Shown here: in pieces, positions 24,856 to 30,372 of the stretch | Layout: every line of letters starts with the position of its first letter | Numbering within the stretch: the first letter of the stretch is position 1 | Source of the DNA: GCA-2698665 sp038101125 | Lineage (GTDB): Bacteria; Pseudomonadota; Gammaproteobacteria; GCA-002705445; GCA-002716945 | Assembly: GCA_038101125.1 (NCBI GenBank) | Contig: JAYNVZ010000012.1 | Location: 1-30,372 of the forward strand | Length of the DNA: 30,372 nucleotides | Reading direction: 5' to 3' | The notes under the pieces: generated by a model | Seen by the model: only the letters and a program-made list of their open reading frames with translations | Database searches by the model: none | Told to the model about the DNA's origin: nothing | Program-made: the position numbers and the translations under genes

Positions 24856-25209
24856 ATGGCACGTGTTAAACGCGGCGTAGTAGCTCACGCAAAACATAAG
24901 AAGATTTTAAAGCTTGCGAAAGGCTACAAAGGAGCCCGCAGTAAAGTTTATAGAGTGGCTAAGCAAGCTGTGATTAAAGCTGGACAATATGCTTACATAG
25001 GTAGAAAGCAAAGAAAAAGACAATTCAGATCTCTTTGGATTACAAAGATCAATGCTGCGGCAAGACTTAACAATATGTCATATAGTCAATTTATGAATCA
25101 GCTAAAGAAAGCTGATATTAATATAAATAGAAAAATGTTAGCAGATCTTGCGATGAATAACGCTGAAAGTTTTTCAGCTATCGTTAATTCTATTGCTAGT
25201 GAAAAATAA
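24856..25209 (+). CDS. rplT: Ribosomal protein L20
   Basis: A 117-residue early-assembly 50S protein that binds 23S rRNA and can repress its own operon. It begins MARVKRGVVAHAKHKKILKL and has the AKGYKGARSKVYRVAKQAVIKAG and IGRKQRKRQFRSLWI segments and the NAAARLNNMSYSQFM region. The Shine-Dalgarno TTAGGAGATGA lies just upstream. pheS follows 14 bases after the stop. Confidence 0.96.
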   Translation: MARVKRGVVAHAKHKKILKLAKGYKGARSKVYRVAKQAVIKAGQYAYIGRKQRKRQFRSLWITKINAAARLNNMSYSQFMNQLKKADININRKMLADLAMNNAESFSAIVNSIASEK

Positions 25210-25223
25210 CATTATTTGAAACT

Positions 25224-26204
25224 GTGTCAAAAGAATACTCTTCACTAATTTCAGAACTTAGAGAGAAATTAGAGAGTTGCTCATCTCAACATGACCTCTC
25301 CAATATCAAATCTCATTATCTTGGAAAAAAAGGTATTATTTCTAATGAATTCTTGAAACTCAGAACCGCTTTACCTGAAGAGAGAAAATTATTGGGTGGT
25401 AAATTAAATGCTCTTAAAGATGAAGCTCAGAAACTGATACTTGGTAAAGTTTCAGAATTATCAGCCTCAGAGGATTTTAATGAAAAAATTGATGTCTCTC
25501 TACCAGGATCAAATATATCTCTTGGTTCTAGACATCCTGTTAATCTAACAATTAATAGAATTATCGATATTTTAAGGAACTATGGTTTTGAAACAGTCGA
25601 TGGTTTTGAAATTGAAGATGAATTTCATAATTTTGATGCACTAAATATACCGGCCTCGCACCCAGCAAGAGATATGCATGATACATTTTATGTCCCAGAT
25701 AATAAATTGCTTAGGACGCATACATCATCTGTACAGATTAGATCTATGCTGTCTTCATGTCCGCCCCTTAGAATAATGACGCCTGGTAAAGTTTATAGAT
25801 CTGATTCTGATCCAACTCATTCTCCAATGTTTCATCAAATTGAAGGACTGTGTATCGATAAAAATATCAATTTTTGTCATTTGAAAAGTTTGTTAAGCAC
25901 ATTCATAATTGAGTTATTTGGAAGAGATATGGATATAAGGTTTAGACCTTCTTATTTTCCATTCACAGAGCCATCTGCAGAATTAGATATAAAATTTAAT
26001 GGTAAATGGCTAGAGGTTCTTGGTTGTGGCATGGTTCATCCGAATGTACTATCAAATGTTAAGATTGATAGCAAAAAGTATTCCGGGTTTGCTTTTGGCT
26101 TAGGCATTGAAAGATTGGCAATGCTTCAATATGGAATTACAGATTTAAGAATGTTTTATGAAAATGATCTTTCGTTTTTATCACAGTTTAAAGGGCTAAA
26201 ATAA
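25224..26204 (+). CDS. pheS: Phenylalanyl-tRNA synthetase alpha subunit
   Basis: PheS is the catalytic subunit of the (alpha-beta)2 PheRS. The 326-residue product has the N-terminal coiled coil (about 1-85), HPVNLTINRIIDILRNYGFE, the DEFHNFDALNIPASHPARDM stretch, the RTHTSSVQIRSM motif 2 area, GKVYRSDSDPTHSPMFHQIEG, PSYFPFTEPSAELDI, and motif 3 GLGIERLAMLQYGI. It starts with GTG at 25224. Only 14 bases separate it from rplT, so the pheM leader peptide and attenuator of E. coli are absent. Confidence 0.96.
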   Translation: MSKEYSSLISELREKLESCSSQHDLSNIKSHYLGKKGIISNEFLKLRTALPEERKLLGGKLNALKDEAQKLILGKVSELSASEDFNEKIDVSLPGSNISLGSRHPVNLTINRIIDILRNYGFETVDGFEIEDEFHNFDALNIPASHPARDMHDTFYVPDNKLLRTHTSSVQIRSMLSSCPPLRIMTPGKVYRSDSDPTHSPMFHQIEGLCIDKNINFCHLKSLLSTFIIELFGRDMDIRFRPSYFPFTEPSAELDIKFNGKWLEVLGCGMVHPNVLSNVKIDSKKYSGFAFGLGIERLAMLQYGITDLRMFYENDLSFLSQFKGLK

Positions 26205-26206
26205 CT

Positions 26207-28240
26207 ATGAAAATAAGTCTTAATTGGTTAAAAGAATTTCTTGGAAACATAAAAAATAATGATCAACTTATTGCTAGGTTGACATCAATGGGCTTAGAAG
26301 TTGATTCTGTGACTAAATCTAAAAAGGATTCTGTCATTGATATTGATATGACGCCTAACAGAGCAGACTGCCTGTCAGTTATGGGTATTGCTAGAGACTT
26401 GAGCCCCATTTATAAGAAAAAGGTGTCGATGCCTAAAGTAGCTAAACTTTCTACTAAAACTAAATCTTATATCAAAGGTGTAAATAAAAAAATATCCACA
26501 GTATATAGGATTTTAGTTATTGAGGATTTTGACAATAGTCTTGCAACCCCAAAAAATATTTCAGATAGATTAGAACTATGTGGCATCAGTCAAATTAATT
26601 TTATTGTTGATGTATTAAATTATGTAATGTTAGAAATAGGACAGCCAATGCATGTATTTGATAAGGATAAGCTTAATGGTGCTTTAGATGTCAGGTTTGC
26701 TAAAAAAGGAGAAAAAATTAATACCCTGGATGGCAACGAATATATTTTATCTACGGATATTCCAGTAATATCTGATAATAATGGACCACAGGCGATTGCT
26801 GGAGTGATAGGCTCTAATAACTCATCTGTTGGAGGAGATACCAGATCTATTGTTATTGAATCAGCATTTTTTAATCAAAATCTAATTAGGAAGTCAGCTA
26901 AAAAATATAGATTACAAACTGAATCATCTTATCGTTTTGAAAGAGGAGTTGACCCTAACCTTAGTGATCTTGCTTTAGGTAGAGTAATTGATCTGGTCAG
27001 CCAATATTCTAAGATTAAGAAACATACATATAATAGTGTTGTCACTAAACCAGCTTCGCCGCACCTAAATAAATATATTAAGATGGATATGAGTGATTTT
27101 GAGAGGATACTGGGCGAAAAGATACTGAATAAATTTATAATTGATACACTGTCCTATCTTGGTTTTAATCCAGTTATGGTTAAAAATAAATTGAAGGTAT
27201 CTGTGCCGAGTCATAGGTTTGATATATCTATTCCTGAAGATATTATCGAAGAGGTGGCACGAGTTTATGGATATAATAATTTTAGTGAAATTCCTTTGCC
27301 GCCAACAAATTTATCTTCAAATAACATATCAAGAAATAACACTAATATTTTTTTAGATCTATTATCTTCACGGGGTTACTTAGAGGTGATTACTTTTAGT
27401 TTTCTTCCAAAAGACTCTCAGGAATTATTTTTGTCGAACAAATCAAAAATTGATGTATTGAACCCTATCTCGGAGGATAAATCTGAGATGCGTGTAAGTA
27501 TGATGAATGGTCTCCTCAAAACAGCTAAATATAATATTAGTCGACAAAATTCAGACATTAAGATTTTCGAGATTGGAAAAACATATAAAAAACAGAAAGA
27601 TAAAAGCATATCTGAAGAAAATATATTAGCTGGGATTATAAGTGGCGCTAACTACTCTCATAACTTAAAGCAGCTTCAGNNNNNNNNNNNNNNNNNNNNN
27701 NNTTTCCATGATCTAAAAGGTGACTTGATGTCTATTTTTCCAAACCTTTTTTTTAAGGAGTCTAAAAATACATCGTATTTATCCAATTCATGCCAAGCTG
27801 TCATTGCACAGGGCAAAAAAACTGTTGGTTTATGTGGTGAACCATCATTAGGCCTATATAAGCAATTTGGCATCAAGAATAAAATTTTTTACTTTGAGAT
27901 ATATATAGACTTAGTGAAGTTAAATCAAAAAGTCACATATAAACCTATTTCTGTTTATCCAAAGATATTTAGAGATCTAACATTATTGGTTAACAACAAT
28001 ATATCTTGTGATGATATAATAAATTCAATTCAAAGAAAATCATTTAACTATATGATAAATATTAGAATAAGTGATATATTCTATAGTAAGAAAGATTTTG
28101 GTAATGATAAGAAAAGCATGACGATTGAATTGGTTTTTCAAGATAACAGCCGCACATTGCAAGATGATGACGTGAATGGTCAGATGTCTAAGATTATTGG
28201 TTTTTTAGAAAAAGAGTTTAATGCTGTGATAAGAAATTAG
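26207..28240 (+). CDS. pheT: Phenylalanyl-tRNA synthetase beta subunit lacking the B2 (tRNA-binding-like) domain; contains a 23-N gap
   Basis: PheT is the structural and editing subunit of PheRS. At 677 residues it is about 120 shorter than the roughly 795 of E. coli. The loss is at one place: the first ~37 residues (MKISLNWLKEFLGNIKNN to MGLEVDSV) join directly to VIDIDMTPNRADCLSVMGI, which in E. coli is near residue 150. The EMAPII-like OB-fold B2 domain is therefore missing. The B3/B4 domain (DVLNYVMLEIGQPMHVFDKD, ESSYRFERGVDP), B5 (PSHRFDISIPEDIIEEVARV), the B6/B7 core and the C-terminal FDX-ACB domain (VYPKIFRDLTLLV, QDNSRTLQDDDV) are present. The gap at 27680-27702 keeps frame (FHDLKGDL follows). 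Confidence 0.94.
   Translation: MKISLNWLKEFLGNIKNNDQLIARLTSMGLEVDSVTKSKKDSVIDIDMTPNRADCLSVMGIARDLSPIYKKKVSMPKVAKLSTKTKSYIKGVNKKISTVYRILVIEDFDNSLATPKNISDRLELCGISQINFIVDVLNYVMLEIGQPMHVFDKDKLNGALDVRFAKKGEKINTLDGNEYILSTDIPVISDNNGPQAIAGVIGSNNSSVGGDTRSIVIESAFFNQNLIRKSAKKYRLQTESSYRFERGVDPNLSDLALGRVIDLVSQYSKIKKHTYNSVVTKPASPHLNKYIKMDMSDFERILGEKILNKFIIDTLSYLGFNPVMVKNKLKVSVPSHRFDISIPEDIIEEVARVYGYNNFSEIPLPPTNLSSNNISRNNTNIFLDLLSSRGYLEVITFSFLPKDSQELFLSNKSKIDVLNPISEDKSEMRVSMMNGLLKTAKYNISRQNSDIKIFEIGKTYKKQKDKSISEENILAGIISGANYSHNLKQLQXXXXXXXXFHDLKGDLMSIFPNLFFKESKNTSYLSNSCQAVIAQGKKTVGLCGEPSLGLYKQFGIKNKIFYFEIYIDLVKLNQKVTYKPISVYPKIFRDLTLLVNNNISCDDIINSIQRKSFNYMINIRISDIFYSKKDFGNDKKSMTIELVFQDNSRTLQDDDVNGQMSKIIGFLEKEFNAVIRN
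27680..27702. other. Assembly gap of 23 N inside pheT
   Basis: Twenty-three N just before the conserved FHDLKGDL stretch of PheT. The frame is the same on both sides, so the gap size is probably right or wrong by a multiple of three. Confidence 0.9.
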
Positions 28241-28242
28241 AG

Positions 28243-28545
28243 ATGACGATAACAAAAAATTCACTAGTAGAAGTTATACATAATGAAGTAGGGCTTAATA
28301 AGCGCGAAGCCAAAGAATTTATTGAAGAATTCTTCGAAATGATTAAATCTTCATTAGAAGAAGGCAATGACATAAAATTTTCAGGTTTTGGCAACTTTAT
28401 ATTAAGAGACAAGGTTGCAAGACCTGGCAGGAACCCTAAAACCGGTGAAAATGTTACTATTTCAGAAAGAAGGGTAGTGACCTTTAAATCTGGATTAAAA
28501 TTAAAAAATAAACTAGAAGCCTATGATGGAAAATCAGAATCTTAA
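28243..28545 (+). CDS. ihfA: Integration host factor alpha subunit
   Basis: IhfA pairs with IhfB to bend DNA sharply at specific sites. The 100-residue product has the HU/IHF fold: helices (SLVEVIHNEVGLNKREAKEF), IKFSGFGNFILRDK, and the DNA-intercalating arm motif ARPGRNPKTGENVTI with the key Pro. The position right after pheT and the N-terminus favour the alpha subunit over HU or IhfB. It begins 2 bases after pheT stops, and its end overlaps the next gene by 23 bases. Confidence 0.94.
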   Translation: MTITKNSLVEVIHNEVGLNKREAKEFIEEFFEMIKSSLEEGNDIKFSGFGNFILRDKVARPGRNPKTGENVTISERRVVTFKSGLKLKNKLEAYDGKSES

Positions 28546-28882
28546 TTCTTTACCCGTAAGCATACCTAATAAAAGATACTTTACTATTGGCGAGGCATCC
28601 AAAATATGTGATGTCAAAGCGCATGTATTGAGGTATTGGGAGTCGGAGTTTAGGGATTTAGAGCCGATTAAGAGGAAAGGGAATAGAAGATACTACCAAC
28701 AAAAGGACATAATTCTTGTCCTTCAAATAAAAGATCTTTTGCAAAATAAAGGATTCACTATTGATGGTGCTAAAAATATGATTATTAACAAAGATGTTGG
28801 GTCAGACTCTTCTACTAGCAAGCATTTTTTAAATCAGATACAAAAAGACCTAGAGGAAATATTATCTATTTTGAAGAAATAA
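28523..28882 (+). CDS. MerR-family transcriptional regulator
   Basis: The 119-residue protein carries one MerR-type winged helix-turn-helix at about 18-85: RYFTIGEASKICDVKAHVLR, YWESEFRDLEPIKRKGNRRYY, then DIILVLQIKDLLQNKGFTID. The C-terminal part is a short dimerisation helix without cysteines or a ligand domain. A MerR-like gene directly after ihfA is common in gammaproteobacteria, with unknown targets. It overlaps ihfA by 23 bases in another frame; either of two adjacent ATGs (28523, 28526) may be used. Confidence 0.88.
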   Translation: MMENQNLNSLPVSIPNKRYFTIGEASKICDVKAHVLRYWESEFRDLEPIKRKGNRRYYQQKDIILVLQIKDLLQNKGFTIDGAKNMIINKDVGSDSSTSKHFLNQIQKDLEEILSILKK

Positions 28883-28883
28883 T

Positions 28884-29534
28884 ATGATTCAGTCCTTCAA
28901 AGAAAAATATGATTATAAGACCTACCATGTAAATAAAGTAAATGATATGCGGTATTATTGCATATCAGCTGATATAAATGTCCCTAGTGTCACTAGTATA
29001 CTCAGAAAAACAACACCATTATCACAAAATCTAATTCATCAAAAGTTTAATACCGATTCTATGGAAATAGGTAATCTTATGCATAAATATCTTGATTACT
29101 ATGTGTCCAAAGAAACTAAGTTTTTTGATAATTCTGTAAATTATGATGTTGCCAAAAAGTTAGCACATCTGGTTATTGATAATTTTATTGACGAGATAGA
29201 AGAGATTTGGGGTACAGAAGCATCTGTCTTATATAAAAATACATATGCTGGAACAATTGATTTAATAGGTATCATTGATGGAAAACTATCTATTGTAGAT
29301 TATAAGTCTTCTTATAGAATGAAGACTAAAGATGAAATGGAAGAATATTTCCTGCAACTAGCAGCATATGCAAAAGCACATGATTGGCAATACAAAACAA
29401 AAATTGAGTCAATTATTGTATTTTTAGCTATCAGAAATGGACAATATAAAAAAACATCAATTTCATTGGATGAATTGGAAAACTATAAGTTAAAATGGTT
29501 GTCAAGATTGATAAAATTTGAAGAGGATCTATAA
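28884..29534 (+). CDS. PD-(D/E)XK nuclease resembling the mitochondrial exonuclease MGME1
   Basis: The 216-residue protein has the RecB/MGME1 form of the PD-(D/E)XK site in order: PSVTSIL (34-40), NLMHKYL with His67, WGTEAS with Glu112, YAGTIDLIG with Asp126, LSIVDYKSS with Asp139 and Lys141, and the QLAAYA motif with Gln158 and Tyr162. All active-site positions are intact. The N-terminal PSVTSIL, the YAGTIDLIG-DGKLSIVDYKSS region and the C-terminal WLSRLIKFEE resemble human MGME1 as I recall it more than Cas4 or AddB. A single-strand DNA exonuclease or RNA/DNA flap trimming role is inferred. It follows the MerR gene after 1 base and precedes prfB by 2, so it is probably cotranscribed. No CRISPR or phage genes are near. 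Confidence 0.85.
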   Translation: MIQSFKEKYDYKTYHVNKVNDMRYYCISADINVPSVTSILRKTTPLSQNLIHQKFNTDSMEIGNLMHKYLDYYVSKETKFFDNSVNYDVAKKLAHLVIDNFIDEIEEIWGTEASVLYKNTYAGTIDLIGIIDGKLSIVDYKSSYRMKTKDEMEEYFLQLAAYAKAHDWQYKTKIESIIVFLAIRNGQYKKTSISLDELENYKLKWLSRLIKFEEDL

Positions 29535-29536
29535 AA

Positions 29537-30372
29537 ATGCAATTAATCGACGATATTCTTGAAAAAAATAAAGATTTCACAAAACGCTTGTCTGAAGTCA
29601 GGAGGTTAGTTTGACTATACTGCGATTGAAAAGCGCCTTGTAGAAATAAGCTCTGAGTTATCATTAGAAAAAAATTGGAAAGATAAATCAATAATGTTGT
29701 CACTACAGAAAGAGCAAAAGCAAAAGCAAAACTTATTAGATTCACTTTTAAAGATAAAAGATGATATAGAGTTGATAGATTATACATTGCAAGAGCTAAT
29801 TGAAGAAAATAGTTTTTTAGAAAACAAAGACATGATCTCTGAAATGTCAGTTCTAGCCAATATTGTACAAAAGAAAATTAATTCTCTTGAAACTACTCAG
29901 ATGTTCAAAGAAAAAGAGGATCATTATGATGCATATTTAGATATACAGTCTGGATCTGGGGGAACAGAGGCTCAGGATTGGGTTGCAATGCTTCTTAGAA
30001 TGTATTTAAAATGGCTGGATTCTAAAGGCTTTACACATGAAGTGGTTGAGCTATCTGAAGGTGAAGTTGCTGGTTACAAAAGTGCAACCATTAAAGTATC
30101 AGGTGATTTTGCATACGGATGGCTAAGAACAGAGACAGGAGTACATAGGTTGGTTAGAAAATCTCCTTTTGATTCTGGAAGCAGAAGACATACATCATTT
30201 GCATCTGTATTTGTATATCCACAGGTTAATGAAGATATTGATATCCAAATAAACCCAAGTGACTTAAGGATTGATGTTTATAGAGCTAGCGGTGCTGGCG
30301 GACAACATGTAAATACTACTGAATCAGCAGTGAGAATAACTCATCTTCCTAGTAAAATAGTAACACAATGCC
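29537..30372 (+). CDS. prfB: Peptide chain release factor 2, N-terminal part, with programmed +1 frameshift
   Basis: RF2 ends translation at UGA and UAA. A 25-codon leader frame (beginning MQLIDDILEKNKDFTKRLSE) stops at TGA 29612-29614. Shifting +1 there gives DYTAIEKRLVEISSEL and the whole RF2: SGSGGTEAQDWVAMLLRMY, RTETGVHRLVRKSPFD with the SPF stop-recognition motif, and YRASGAGGQHVNTTESAV with the GGQ catalytic motif. The frame runs open to the end of the window, so the last ~80 residues are missing. The gene is 2 bases after the nuclease gene. lysS, which often follows prfB, would be outside. Confidence 0.95.
29600..29615 (+). promoter_or_regulatory. Programmed +1 frameshift site of prfB (AGGAGG-TTA-GTT-TGA-C)
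   Basis: An internal Shine-Dalgarno AGGAGG (29600-29605), a 3-base spacer, slip codon GTT (29609-29611), TGA (29612-29614) and C. The layout equals the E. coli site AGGGGG-TAT-CTT-TGA-C, which autoregulates RF2, but the P-site codon is GTT instead of CTT. Confidence 0.9.

Noticed and set aside
28884..29534. Cas4 of a CRISPR system
   Set aside because: No cysteine cluster for an iron-sulfur centre, no cas genes and no repeat-spacer array in the window.

Overview
The window is a stretch of core chromosome from a streamlined, strongly AT-rich gammaproteobacterium. The evidence is gene order: divergent rne/rluC, then miaA-hfq-hflK-hflC-yjeT-purA-rlmB-rpsF-rpsR-rplI, then thrS-infC-rpmI-rplT-pheS-pheT-ihfA, all classic gammaproteobacterial neighbourhoods. 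The low G+C, very short spacers, many one- to eight-base overlaps and loss of accessory domains resemble free-living marine lineages such as SAR86-type bacterioplankton. That placement is an inference; no rRNA is present. Three runs of N (100, 10 and 23 bases) show a draft assembly, probably a metagenome or single-cell genome.

Layout. Positions 1-2363 (minus strand) hold rne followed by a truncated mltF-like gene. Positions 2635-13404 (plus) are an almost continuous train: rluC, sppA, nnrD, tsaE, miaA, hfq, hflK, hflC, yjeT-like, hisZ, purA, rlmB, rpsF, rpsR, rplI. dnaB follows a 177-base spacer with DnaA-box-like sequences; fdxA lies tail-to-tail with it, and galU is divergent from fdxA. After tRNA-Asn comes the only accessory-looking part (16320-18723): a promoter region with a dyad, a secreted coiled-coil protein ending in 11-residue Lys/Ala repeats, and an outer-membrane beta-barrel protein. 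An aspartate-type aminotransferase (minus) and uvrB (plus) are divergent. The rest is tRNA-Val, thrS, infC, rpmI, rplT, pheS, pheT, ihfA, a MerR-type regulator, a PD-(D/E)XK nuclease resembling mitochondrial MGME1, and the 5' part of prfB with its programmed +1 frameshift.

Most genes serve translation: tRNA and rRNA modification, ribosomal proteins, tRNA synthetases, initiation and release factors. Others serve RNA turnover (RNase E, Hfq), membrane protein quality control (HflKC, SppA), replication and repair (DnaB, UvrB) and metabolism (PurA, HisZ, GalU, NnrD). The points most worth a second look are the secreted hendecad-repeat/beta-barrel pair, the MGME1-like nuclease, a PheT that lacks its tRNA-binding-like B2 domain, a GUU rather than CUU slip codon in prfB, and an apparent AUU start for the yjeT-like gene. 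No CRISPR array, insertion sequence, integrase or rRNA gene was seen.
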